A program made the position numbers and the translations under genes. The notes under the pieces were generated by a model, which had not been told where the DNA came from, made no database searches, and saw only the letters and a list, made by a program, of their open reading frames with translations. 64,000 nucleotides of DNA, taken from the NCBI GenBank assembly GCA_020726505.1, contig JAHLEZ010000001.1, positions 1,488,001-1,552,000 of the forward strand. Reading direction: 5' to 3'. The stretch is from Leptodontidium sp. MPI-SDFR-AT-0119. Its lineage: Eukaryota > Ascomycota > Leotiomycetes > Helotiales > Leptodontidiaceae. Within the stretch, counting starts at the first letter, position 1, and every line of letters starts with the position of its first letter. This document shows positions 1 through 10,720 of this stretch, piece by piece.

Positions 1-32
1 TTTTTGGGAAGTTCTGAACCATGGAACTCTTT

Positions 33-1692
33 TCATCCCAAGTGCGGAAATGACCCAGGCCAAGTATCGATAAATGCTTCCAGTGGAAGGTAAAATAAAC
101 TTCGAAACGCCTCGACCATAAGGAAGATACGGGCAAGAACAAATGGAAGCAGCAGTCCCAGCGTAAAAGTCGTTCCAAAAGCAAATCGGGCTGTTGGTGA
201 TATTCAGGAGTGGTCACCTCATGGATTAAGATGCATCCAGATTCCCAGAGGTACCACAGACAGGGATGGTAGACCAGCAGTTGTCGCAGAACAAATCCTC
301 CATGCTTTAGCCTCGCCTGACGTTGGAAAATGAAAGTTCCAAGCAGGGCGGTGAAGTCCTCAGAACAGCGTACCCCCAAATAGTGCACCAGCCGCAAGGG
401 AAGCTATCTCGTCATTACCTTCAATAATGACGCCCCGTATTAGTCGGAATGTGGATGCCCCGGCACAGTGAGAAGAGTCGTTTGGGATCTGAGCCAAGTC
501 CAGTTCTTTCTCGAACATGATCTCTGGTCGATAACCAGACCACAGATATACAGGGCCGCTTTGTGCAATGTCCCGTAGTCCAACACTAGTATGTAATATC
601 TTCGCTGTTGTTATATGCAGACTCTCGACTCCTTGAGACCGGTTCCAGTACAACAGATAAGTAATTATGCCCGGGGCAGAAAATGCAAACGCCGCTACCT
701 CAAGTTGTGTCGACGGGAGACTAGCTGCCTTGCGAGCAACTAGTTGCACAATCAAGTACGTGACTTGAACAAGAGCTAGCGCTTTGACTATAGGTTCGCC
801 TCAATTGACCTTTTCCAATTGCTTGCATGAAGCTTTGGGTAGATCTGCGATCTCATGGGAGGCAACCCAATACCATTGGAAATTGCCCAACGCCCAGTAC
901 CGATTCTTCAATCGTAAGAGATTGATTTTTACCGCTATTTCTAGAGGCTCTGCTCTGGCCCTTGACTCATACTTTCGCTTACGTTATCTTCAAATGGCGT
1001 AGCTGAATTTGCAGGCGCTCGAGGCGGTTGCGAAGGCTCCTTTGTAGGGGTCTCGCCTTCACATTGTTGGCTGCCGTCGGTTCCCTCTCCTCCAAGCAGA
1101 TGTCCAAAGTCAAGTACAAAATGCCCCATGTTTGCCATGTGAGCATGAATTGGTTCCCACTCTACACCGTGCTCTTTTGGGAGCGATGATATAATCCTAC
1201 CCCAATTTGCTGCGAGCCACTCATTAAGTGCTTTCCCGACCAGGTCCTCAGGAACCAGCACGGTGAAGTCATCCACTTGACCTTCGCCCTCGAGTCCAGA
1301 GCATCCCACCAGGCCTTTTGAATGAAGTTCTTCGCATGAGGGCGGCTTGCGGGCACATTCAAATGCTGAATGCTCCACGTGCACAGGAAAATTATCGACA
1401 AACAGTTCCAGAGTATTGAGATGGTCCCTCGTGTGTTCGATCCAGACACATAGTTTGTTCCAGCGGGAGCTAGGGTGCAGTTGGGCTTGAAGCTGGATGC
1501 CCAGGTGGGGTGAACGAAATGGAAGAAGTTGAGGCTGAGGAGATAAATGCGAGACGCGGAGGTCGCCATCACGAAGGATAGCAGCAAGAAACGAGTCCAA
1601 TGCGTAGTGCAAGAATACCAGTAGGGATAACAGCAAGTGCCTATCTCCCTCGTTTGTTGGTTGCTGTTGATGTTGTAATGGGAAGTACTCAT
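33..1692 (-). pseudogene. Broken gene for a fungal orphan multi-span membrane protein
   Basis: Read on the minus strand, this resembles a large family of uncharacterised fungal integral membrane proteins. The N-terminal part carries the family-like stretch RGTISILWNCLSIIFLCTW followed by a KWM tract. Near 1278 the reading must shift by one base to continue as VLVPEDLVGKALNEWLAA and then ANMGHFVLDFG. After about 940 it resumes in a third frame (QWYWVASHEIADLP), crosses an in-frame TGA at 801-803, and continues as KALALVQVTYLIVQLVARK. A second in-frame TGA at 360-362 precedes AWNFHFPT. The family-like C-terminus (VLARIFLMVEAFRSLFYLP) ends at a TGA at 33-35. Some frame changes could be unseen introns, but the two TGA codons lie inside conserved-looking sequence. 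I infer a recent pseudogene of about 500 codons. No biochemical function is known to me for this family. Confidence 0.6.
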
Positions 1693-1862
1693 GTTCAGTT
1701 GGGACTTTTGAGCGCTTCAGGCAACAGCCACAAAGCCTCTTCGCTTGCTCCCCAATCGCAAAGAGGACTCAACAGCGCAGTCGAGGTTATACCGAAAGGA
1801 GACTGGAGCAACCGGAGGTATGGAACCCAGCGAAATAGATTTTCCTTCGAGTTTCTGCAAAA

Positions 1863-4392
1863 TTATACGAGAGCTATTATCGTGTCGGGTGCTTTCCGTC
1901 CGAGCCAACCATGTGCAATACGATCGCTCGCAACAGAGATACTGATCCCCACTCCCAACCTTTCATACGCCCCGGGAATGTTCATCGATTCTCCTACCAC
2001 AAGTTGGTAGTACCCGTACCCAGATATCCCGGATTGCAGATTCTTAATTCGGACCGTATTCAGGATAATACAGATTAACGTTTTCCCAGCATAATGACAA
2101 AAATCTGGAGAATCAAAGGAAACAAGGCCATAGACCCCAGAGCTGCTGGTCTCCAATGCCTCTCCGCGAAGCTCGCAACAATTCCAATCCGGGAAGCTGG
2201 AGTAAAGATCCTCGACAAAACTAGGTGGCGTCCACCAATCCTCCACTATCCACTGCTGATCTCGTGGTGAAGATTGTTGTGGAAGCGAAGGATCCTGTAT
2301 CTCAGCCTTCCAGAAGTGAGCGTACAGTTTCAACGGGTCATGGAGATGTGATATGTTGCCTTGGACGCGCCTAAGCATATCTTCTGCAATTCGTGGTCGT
2401 CCAGTATCATATTCTGCAAGATATGTCGCCATTCGCAATGGTCCTTTCCAGGAGGTCCAACTCCACGATGGAGCTAAGAGGATGTTAGCTACAGAAGAGT
2501 TGTGAGATGAGATCCTTACCGCCAGCTGCTTCAACTTTTTTCAGCCTTTCATTCCCGTCGGAGCCATACCAATAGAGTCCCCTTGCGATGTCTTCCAACC
2601 AAACACCTCCGAAGTATGTCTGACGGGTGAAAACTTCGATTTCCTGAGCAAGTCCCAAGATGGCAGGTAGTTTATCCCTCTCATACGTGAGGTTGCAAAC
2701 ATTGTAAGTCTGAACAACACGTTCCCAAAACCGATGCCGTGCCTCTTCAACTGACCATCTAGCCATACCAACCGCGTCAGAAATTTTGTCAAGTGCAAGA
2801 TAAGCTGAAGCGCGAAGGGTTTGCAATTGATGATTAGGCGCTGTTGCTTGAGCTGCGAATGTCGTTTCTCTGACTATACGATTGAACATCGATCGTTTTG
2901 AATGGACTAGGGAACTTTCAGGCAACGCTCCATCACTGGACTCGGCAAACACTCCTTCTTGACACTCCCAGAAAAGTTGTTCGCTTGCGTAATGAAGGAT
3001 TCGGCGAGACAGTAAACGTTCTTGGACAACCCATCCTCGTTTGCTCCATTCACAATTCGAAAGCTCGGCATCAAATGGTCGGAGGATGTGATGGTCTGGA
3101 TACCCGTGGGTTTGCAGGAAGATGTCGCCAAAGTTCTCACCGCTCGGCCGAGAGGGAAGCCTAACAAAGTGGGTTTGGTTCGATCTTATCTCCAAATCCG
3201 TATATCTTTCCTTGAAAAGCCCTTCATTACTACTTCTTGCTGAGGTAGCGGCTATAGTGAGAAGAGCATGTTGGTAAATCTTTCCCATATTTGCCGACTC
3301 ACACTGAAAATCGTCCGAATCATCTTGGAGAATGCAAATGGAATCTACCCAAAGATATTCGACACCAAGCCTCCGAGTGACTTTAATAGCGTCCTGAATG
3401 GTCTTGGGAAGTGAAGCCAACGGAATAGCTTGTTGCATATCTTCAATATTTGATCGCGTCGTAACTAAGGGGTTTTCTGAAGCATCGCCCCACTATACAT
3501 CGGGTGAGTTAGTAAGTAGTAAGCCAAGGAGACAATTGAATAGAAATCAAGAGTAAGAATAAGAAATCAATTTCATGAAAATAAAAACAGAAATTTATAG
3601 CAAATAGAGGCAAAACGATGGTTACGAGAAAAAGAACACAAGATCCCTACACAGTAACTTAAAGCCATATATCTGCCCGCTTTGCCGTGGCAGACGAGTA
3701 AACGGGGAGTATCAGTATCTTCTAGGCCAACGCTAATGACTCTTCTTGGCAGCAAGGGCCTAGAAGCGGCATCATAAACCTTTCTACATTGGGGGTGTTG
3801 AGAAATACACGCGTTCAGCCAGTCCTTTGCCCTCTCGAAATTGATTTCCGAGTCGGCCGCAAGGATGGGACGACGGGTTATATCCGTAACATTGGGTGCA
3901 ATGATAAAATCCCCTGGCTTGCAGCATCAGTTAACCGACTATGAGGAATGTAAGTGAGTGAGTGTCACCGTCCCCACCAGAAGCGGCCAATTCCCCGAGA
4001 ATATTGTATCCAGTTTCATTGAACTTATGCTCTCTCAGGTTGTAATCGGTCACAAGAGCTAGACCAGATATTTGGTTCGTAACGGACAAGGCACGCAATC
4101 TCTTTTCATGAGGGTCTTGAGAGAATGACCTGTCCGGCTCTCCACTCATTAGAAAGAGTATGAGACGTGGTAGACGTGTAGAAGGTGCCTGAGCCAGAGC
4201 ACGGATAGTCCGTGGCCATTCTGAGATAATGAAGCGGCATAGTCGACAGTCTCTACCGGGTGCGATAAGATCTTTGGGGAGGGGTAGTTCAAAACCACGC
4301 TCTAGAGTATCGAAAGTGAACTCTGAGCACACTCGACAGAGCGACCCATCTTGTGTGCCATAATGGTGTGGTTTTGACGAAGAAGATGCCAT
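1863..4392 (-). CDS. HET-domain (heterokaryon incompatibility) protein
   Basis: HET proteins take part in fungal non-self recognition and regulated cell death after hyphal fusion. The start is ATG at 4392. The first exon has a Cys-rich lead-in (CRVCSEFTF and GRDCRLCRFI) typical before HET domains. The HET core runs through LPRRVISVG, GRYMALSYC, WGDASENP and EYLWVDSICILQDD, then WSKRGWVVQERLLSRRILHY, RGLYWYG and APSWSWTSW. Two introns are clear: 3493-3650 (branch CTAAC, acceptor before WGDA) and 2474-2519 (46 bases, GTAAGG donor, CTAAC branch). The first junction, near 3917-3968, is not clean: the obvious GTGACA donor and GCAAG acceptor (51 bases) leave the frame off by one. Either the splice sites are unusual or there is a frameshift. 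The C-terminal exon (2473-1863) looks normal. The family is certain; intactness is not. Confidence 0.72.
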
Positions 4393-4800
4393 GCCGAATG
4401 AACACAGTTGGGCGGAGTGGCGCTTGGAGCCTTGGCGGTTATGCTGCGATGGGCCTGGCCCAAGAAATTCTCGGGGGATGGCAGCACTTGAGTTGAACCA
4501 TGCTGATATGGAATTCTGGCTCGGTCCTCTGATCCTGCAATGGCAGACAATTTTCGCACTTGCTATGTTGAGGAGAATGTTTGAGTTTGAGGACGACGGT
4601 GAAGTTAATTGAGGTGATTTATCCCAGCCTTGTTGGAGGCGCTAGCCACATGGGGAGGGTCAGCCTCGCGCTAAACCACGAGCTTCAAACAATATTGCAC
4701 TTTCTCAGACAAGAATTACAATTGCGGACTCCGTTCTACGGTACGATGCGAAAACTTTGTTCGCGCGTCGAGCAACTGAGACCTACCACTCTATCTCAAC
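4393..4800. other. Spacer between HET gene and Thp1-like fragment
   Basis: About 400 bases upstream of the HET start on one side and of the PCI-protein fragment on the other. I see no coding homology; open frames here look fortuitous. Confidence 0.5.
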
Positions 4801-5275
4801 ATGCCGATCTCAGATGAGTTCCTCACGTCCATCTCGAAGTTCCTTTAATCGAAAGACGCCCTTCAACTCCAACTCTCCTTTGCGTCGAGCCTCCTCTTCC
4901 CGAGCAATTCACACAGCTGAGCAAGGAGCTGAAAGATATCATATACGATGGCGACCAACTTGAACGGCACATAACGGCACTTGTCCCTGACGCCGAAGAT
5001 GGGAAGCCTGAAGGGGTGGGAGCTGGCCGGGATTTTTGGCATTCATGAAAGAGTACTTGGAGTTTTGGAGAGATGTCAATCTCGATGATCTTCTGGAGAC
5101 GCACATACAATTGAGTAGTTTGGCCAAGTGGGTATACCCTCCTGGGTTGTTAGACATCGTTGACCAATGTTGACACAGCGCGTACGTAACCGCGTTGTCC
5201 CACAATGCCCTTGGCATAATAGTGCTACCAGCAACAATTTTCCAGCCCAGGGCTTACCATATCTCCACTAGTCTT
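4801..5275 (+). pseudogene. Fragment of a Thp1/PCID2-like PCI-domain protein (TREX-2 type)
   Basis: Thp1/PCID2 is a PCI-domain subunit of the nuclear TREX-2 mRNA-export complex. Three frames must be stitched to read the relic. The ATG at 4801 starts MPISDEFLTSISKFL, hits TAA at 4846-4848 where Gln would be expected, and continues SKDALQLQLSF. A shift then gives VEPPLPEQFTQLSKELKDI and ITALVPDAEDGK. Another shift near 5030 gives FLAFMKEYLEFWRDVNLDDL and LLETHIQLSSLA. After a probable intron at about 5129-5180 comes YVTALSHNALGIIVLPATIF. After about 5275 no similarity remains, so the PCI domain is missing. Assignment rests on my memory of the family's N-terminal pattern. It is a truncated, frameshifted copy and probably a non-functional duplicate. 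Confidence 0.5.
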
Positions 5276-5295
5276 CTAACGATCTCTACGCAAAG

Positions 5296-5661
5296 GTTGA
5301 CATTTGGATCTCAGTTACTGACTTAGTCTGAGCCCGAAAGTTCTACACAGCAGTGTTCGACTGGAAATGCATGGAATTCGGCAGCCCTTCTCTTCTGGAG
5401 GACATCAAGGAGACATACTTCTTCACCAGAAGCGGCTCCCTGTACGGACGTTTCTTCCTCAAGAATGAAACCAAGATCTCTCCACCAGACGAGAAGGATA
5501 AAGACACGATTGACGTTCATAATGTTTTCGCGGTATTGGATATTGAGGAGTCACTGGAGCTCATCAAGAATGGAGGTCACCGAAAGGTGGCAAAAACTAG
5601 CATTGGTCCGAACATGGGATACGTTGCTCGTTTTGTGGGGTACTACGACTTTGGGAAATAA
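5296..5661 (+). pseudogene. VOC/glyoxalase-like protein with in-frame TGA
   Basis: The translation resembles the vicinal-oxygen-chelate (glyoxalase/bleomycin-resistance) superfamily, small metal-binding enzymes of varied chemistry. Frame 5296-5661 reads VDIWISVTDLV, then TGA at 5329-5331, then ARKFYTAVFDWKCMEFG. It continues through VFAVLDIEESLELIKNGG and TSIGPNMGYVARFVGYYDFGK to the stop at 5659-5661. The residues on both sides of the TGA fit one VOC half-domain, with Arg expected at the stop (CGA to TGA would do it). A CTAAC branch and CAAAG acceptor directly before 5296 suggest a short upstream exon that I could not find. An alternative is an intron ending at CTGAG just before the ARKFY segment, which would remove the TGA but also the matching VDIWISVTDLV. 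Confidence 0.5.
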
Positions 5662-7877
5662 TGAGGTTTATTGTAGCCAGGGCATTTGAAGAGAGAGAGC
5701 GCGAGCTCTTAAATCGAGTTGTTTGCGCCGTCTCCCAATGCACCATCGAATGAGGTCTGGATTAGGATTAGATCCTAGTTCCTCATCAGCGTTGGCCTTA
5801 TTCATACGTTGGTTAAGAAGTAAAGCTGAACATACTTCTGCGATATTCAGATATCAAGCTGCCTCGTCCTTTCCCTCCGTTGCTGCCGAGATACAATACT
5901 TGCATCACGATAGTAAGGTTGCCTCCAAGCATAGCACAAAGTCACCGGCAATGCCAAAAAGAATAAAAACAATAGTGGCAAGGGATGGTATTTTGACGAT
6001 GTATAAATGAAATGGAACGCAGTCTATTTTGGCGGACGCACAAACCCTGGTCCCCGAAGCTTGATGCCGTGCACAATCTGCACATGGTTTAAGAAGGTAC
6101 CTTAGGTACTTACGTACAGTATCTGTTTGTCTGTACCTTACTAGCAAGTACTAGGAAGAAAAGAAAAGATAACGGCGTCTCCGTTTATTCCAACCTCACT
6201 TCATCACTTCATCCATCCATCCATCCATCCATCCCTCACCACTTCTCTCATCACCACCTTCCCCAGGCAACGGCAAATATATTTGCATTGCGTCGCGCCT
6301 CCACCGACAAGCAAGTGTCTGTTTGACAGATGGAGGCTCAGTCCGAGCCTAGAAGCCTACTGTAGAAGTCCAGACCGCATCTCATTTCTTCGTTCCAGCA
6401 CCACATCACATGAAACCCGTGGTGGTGGACTGTGGTGGTGTGGTGTGGTGTGGCTTGCAGCTGCATTCAGCTTTGCCAGGGTTGCCAGCGGATCCAGTCG
6501 GCACCCCTGCCCTGGGTGCTGGAAATGCAGGCAGACCACAGCAGCCTCTCGCGTATCTCATTTTGTGCCGAAGACTGGGGTTTGCTGCCAGGATGCATGC
6601 TGCACTTTATCTGGAGAGAGAGGTGAAAGGCAGGGTGGAGGGTGGACTGACCGATGTCTTCTCCCCTGTCCGGCTGTGATCGAAATTCAAAATCCATGAC
6701 TTCTTTGCACACACAGCACAGCACAGCATGGAAGAGAGCATAAGTAAAGCTTAAGGCATGCATGCGTGCAGAAAGGAGTATCGGGGTTGGGTTGGAGATA
6801 GCTTCATGGACCTGTGATTCAGCTGGTTATGTTTCTGGTTCATCAAACAGCGAGTCTAGATGTGCCCTTAGTGCCTCTTGCCGGGGGAGCGTGCTGCTGC
6901 ACTTGACAGAATTGGGCGTAGAAGTCAGACAGTTTTACGCTCAATAGTCTATTGCTCACTACCAAGCCCCCAATTCGCTGTGCTTGCTTGGTCAATTTTG
7001 CTGTGCTGTGTTGTGTTGTTGTTCCACTTGCGGTCCTGGCTGGAATTAGAGTGACTGCGATCACCGACTGCGATGTGTCTGTCTGTCTGATCTGTGCATC
7101 GTGTGCATCGTGTGCAAGCTCGCTCCAATCGTTCAATGCCTCTTAGCCTACCTACACCTACAGTAGCCGTGAGTGCGAGACCACCCTGAAGCCAGACTGA
7201 GCGCGGACGGTGTATAAGGAAGGGGATCCTCGCATTGTCAATATCGAATTTTCCGTTTTTCATCCCATCCTGTCGGTAGTGGCATTTCTCGCGACGAGGG
7301 TCCCTCACCAATCCTAGATACAGATATCTTATTGATCCTCACCTCCCACCTGTTCCACCACCAACTTTCCCCTCTCCCTCTCCCTCTCCCGCCACAGACA
7401 CCTGCTCAGATCAACTTCCATCTCACCTCAATATCAAGCTCTTCACTCGTCCCATTTTCTGTCTCCAAGTCGGCTGTTGCTTTCGACTCGGCACTCGAAG
7501 TCTTGATCTGACGTTCCATCGACCTTTATCCTCTCGCTGGGGTAGGCATTTGTGACGTCGTAGCCAGGGGTCGAGCGATCAATTTCTTGCTTGCGCGCCC
7601 CCCAGCGTCGCATCGCATTTCGTGCTCTACCAACCACCACCTAAAGTACCGACTGCCAGTGTTCCATCCAGTCTGGCACGGACCAGGTCCCTTTTTGCTT
7701 TTTATTACATAGGTTAGGACTAGGCCAGCCTCCTGCTCCCACGCGCTCGCTGTTCACCTTGGACGATTTCCATCCTGCACAACACTTCCATCTCTTCACA
7801 CTCTTCAAAGTTGTTGACCGACAGCATCATCCCCCCTTCCTGTCGTTCACCTCCTGCGAAGGCATCGCTCCTCAATC
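5662..7877. other. Gene-free upstream region of the CSC1-type gene
   Basis: No coding homology on either strand. It contains an (ATCC)6 tract at 6211-6234 and pyrimidine-rich CCCTCT repeats near 7369-7390, typical of ascomycete promoters and 5' leaders. The stretch is the probable promoter and 5' UTR of the downstream plus-strand gene. Confidence 0.6.
6211..6234 (+). repeat. (ATCC)6 microsatellite
   Basis: Six perfect ATCC units lie in the upstream region of the CSC1-type gene, with shorter ATC-rich flanks. Confidence 0.9.
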
Positions 7878-10720
7878 ATGGCGGACGGTCCAGATAAGAA
7901 CCAGCCAAACGTCTCCTTATCAGGCTTAATCGCGACCCTTGCGCCTACAGCTCTGGTTGCTGGTGTCTACTTCATCATCTTCCTCATCCTGCGAAAGTCT
8001 CAACGCCGATTCTATGCCCCAAGAACCTACCTCGGCACACTGCGTGAAGAGTACGTCTATTGTAGCGAATATTCTCTATTTCCTTGTACTGACACTCTTC
8101 AGGGAACGTTCTGCCCCTCTCCCAGCAGGATGGTTCAATTGGATTGGTCCTTTCTGGAAGATCCCCGATACCTATGCTCTTCAGCACCAATCTCTCGATG
8201 CCTACCTCTTCCTTCGATTCCTCCGCATGACTGTGGTCATTATGTTCGTCGGTGCTTGTATCACAATGCCAGTGTAAGTACCTACCCTTCTCGTCACACC
8301 GTGACTCGACCCAAGATTAGAACCGAGTCCTGACGTTACTCAAGCCTATTCCCAATCAACATCACAGGAGGAGGACCCGGTGGTCAATTGGATTTGCTGT
8401 CAATGAGCCATATCGACAAGAATGGTCATAATAACAAATACCGATACTACGCCCATTGCTTCTGCGGATGGATCTTCTTCGGCTTCGTACTATTCCTCGT
8501 CATCCGCGAGAGCATCTTCTACATCAACCTTCGCCAGGCCTTTCTCCTCTCACCAGTCTACGCCAACCGTATTTCTTCCCGAACCGTGCTCTTCACCTCG
8601 GTCCCCAAGCCATATCTCGACGAGGCCAAGCTCCGCAAGGTATTTGGTGATTCGGTTAAGAATATCTGGATTACTGGAGATACAACCCTCGTTGATGAGT
8701 TGGTTGAGGAGCGTGATAAAGTTGCGTACAATTTGGAGGCTGCTGAGGTTAAGCTGATCAAGTTGGCCAACGCCGAGCGATTGAAGGCTATCAAGAACGG
8801 AGCAAATGTTGAGCAACCACCCATCGGTGAGGGCGATGCCGAATCTGGTTCCCTGGCTGCTCGATGGATCCCCCTGAAGAAGAGACCAACACACAAGCTG
8901 GGCAAATTTGGTCTGGTTGGACAAAAGGTTGATAGTATTAACTGGTGCCGCTCCCGATTGGAAGCTCTCATCCCCGAGGTCGAGGCTGCACAAGCTTCAT
9001 ACCGCGCTGGCGAGACTGAGAAGGTTGGAGGTGTCTTCATTGAGTTTGTGCGCCAGTCTGATGCTCAAGTTGCTTTCCAAACCCTGTCTCATCACCAGGC
9101 TCTTCACAGTACGCATTCCAGCCCTGTCAGATCTCACCATACTAATTCTTCTCCAGTGTCCCCAAGATATATCGGCGTCAACCCCAACGAAGTGGTCTGG
9201 AAGTCTTTGAAGATCTCTTGGTCCGCACGCATTATCCGCAGAATTGTCGTTCTTGGATTCGTCACGGCTCTGATTGTCTTCTGGGCTATCCCTGTTGCAT
9301 TTGTCGGTCTGGTCTCCAACATTCAGTACCTTACCACCTACTCCTGGCTCTCGTGGTTGAACAAGATCCCATCTGCTATTATGGGTGTCATCAGCGGTCT
9401 TCTGCCATCAGTCGCCCTTGCAATTCTCATGTCCTTGGTCCCAATCATCATGAGACGTAAGTACCACCAAACTAGTTCATCAAAGCTCTTACTAACAAGC
9501 TTCAGTCTGTGCCAAGCAAGCCGGTGAACCATCAGCTGCTCGCGTCGAACTCTTCACCCAAAACGCCTACTTCGTATTCCAGGTCGTTCAAGTCTTCCTT
9601 GTTGTCACTGTTGCCTCGGGAGCATCATCCGTTCTCAAGGATCTCATCAAGAATCCTACTAGTATCACAGGTTTGCTCGCAAGTCGTCTGCCAACTGTCT
9701 CCAACTTCTACATCTCGTACTTCATCGTACAAGGTTTGACTGTCGCCGCTGGAGTGTTGTCGCAGGTCGTTGGATTTGTCATCTTCACCTTGATCTACAA
9801 GTTCCTCTCTGGAACACCAAGAAAGATGTATAACAAGTGGTCTGGTCTCAGTGCCATTTCATGGGGAAGCACTCTCCCTGTTTTCACCAACATCGCAGTC
9901 ATTGGTAAGCACAATCCCCCAGTATACTTGAAGTCCCACTAACGTAGTACAAGGTATTACATACTCATGTATCGCACCACTTGTCCTCGGATTTGCCGCC
10001 ATCGGAATGTCACTCTTCTATCTCGCCTTCAGATACAATATCCTCTTCGTCACTGATTCTCAAATCGATACCAAGGGTCTTATATACCCCCGTGCCCTGC
10101 AGCAACTTCTTACTGGAGTCTATCTCTCTGAGATCTGCCTCATCGGTCTGTTTGCTATCGCTACTACAATCGGTCCATTGATTCTCATGATCGTTTTCCT
10201 CGTCTTCACGGTTCTCGTCCACTTCTCAATGAACGCCGCTCTCGACCCTCTTCTCTACAGCCTACCCAAGTCATTGGAGGCTGAGGAAGAGTCCATCCGC
10301 GGCTCCCTCGAGGCAGCATCCAACGATTCCGTCGTCAAGGAGAAGAACGGTAGCGGTGAAACAACCGCTACTGCCGCTCCCAACAAGAAGCCAAACTTCA
10401 TCACCAAGTTCTTGAAGCCCCATATCTACTCTGACTACGCCACTCTCCGCCAACTTGTACCTCACGGTCTCCTCGACGCCGATAATATGTACGAGGAAAA
10501 CACCGCCCGAGACGCTTACTTCCCACCATCAGTCACCTCCCCCACCCCACTCCTCTGGATCCCAAAGGATGACGTTGGAATCTCCAAACAGGAGGTCTCG
10601 CACACATCGAAGGTCATCCCTATCACCGACGAGGGCTGCACCCTGGATGAGAAGAACAAGTTGGTATGGGACAGCGAAGGCGCTAGACCACCTCTCTGGA
10701 CACCAAAGGTCTACTACTGA
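7878..10720 (+). CDS. CSC1/OSCA-family cation channel (Rsn1/Phm7 type, DUF221)
   Basis: Predicted osmo- or mechanosensitive calcium-permeable channel related to yeast Csc1/Rsn1/Phm7 and plant OSCA, in the plasma membrane or an endomembrane. Exons are 7878-8050, 8103-8273, 8345-9108, 9157-9456, 9506-9904 and 9954-10720; introns are 48-71 bases. They give 857 residues. N-terminal membrane spans lie near residues 13-36 and 95-114 and another near 145-170. The PHM7-type cytosolic domain (SRTVLFTSVPKPYLDEAKLR through GGVFIEFVRQSDAQVAFQTL) spans about residues 180-370. The OSCA pore region follows with many spans to about residue 700. The tail includes IYSDYATLRQLVPHG and LLWIPKDDVGISKQEV. Exon phases and the start context support an intact gene. 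Confidence 0.93.

Noticed and set aside
1162..1250. Continuation of the first membrane-protein frame beyond the KWM segment
   Set aside because: Family-like sequence continues in the neighbouring frame instead, so this part is out-of-frame read-through.
2489..2519. A 31-base intron in the HET gene ending at TGTAG
   Set aside because: Too short for this genome; extending to TTAG at 2474 gives 46 bases with a CTAAC branch and the conserved APSWSW.
801..5331. The three in-frame TGA codons as evidence for selenocysteine or a reassigned code
   Set aside because: Intact housekeeping genes in the window use TGA as a normal stop (for example ESA1-side REX4 neighbours, tyrosinase and HNH-region genes), and the affected genes also carry frameshifts.
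6283..7311. Several open frames of 60-140 codons upstream of the CSC1-type gene
   Set aside because: No similarity, biased composition from GT/CT-rich DNA, and overlapping frames on both strands.
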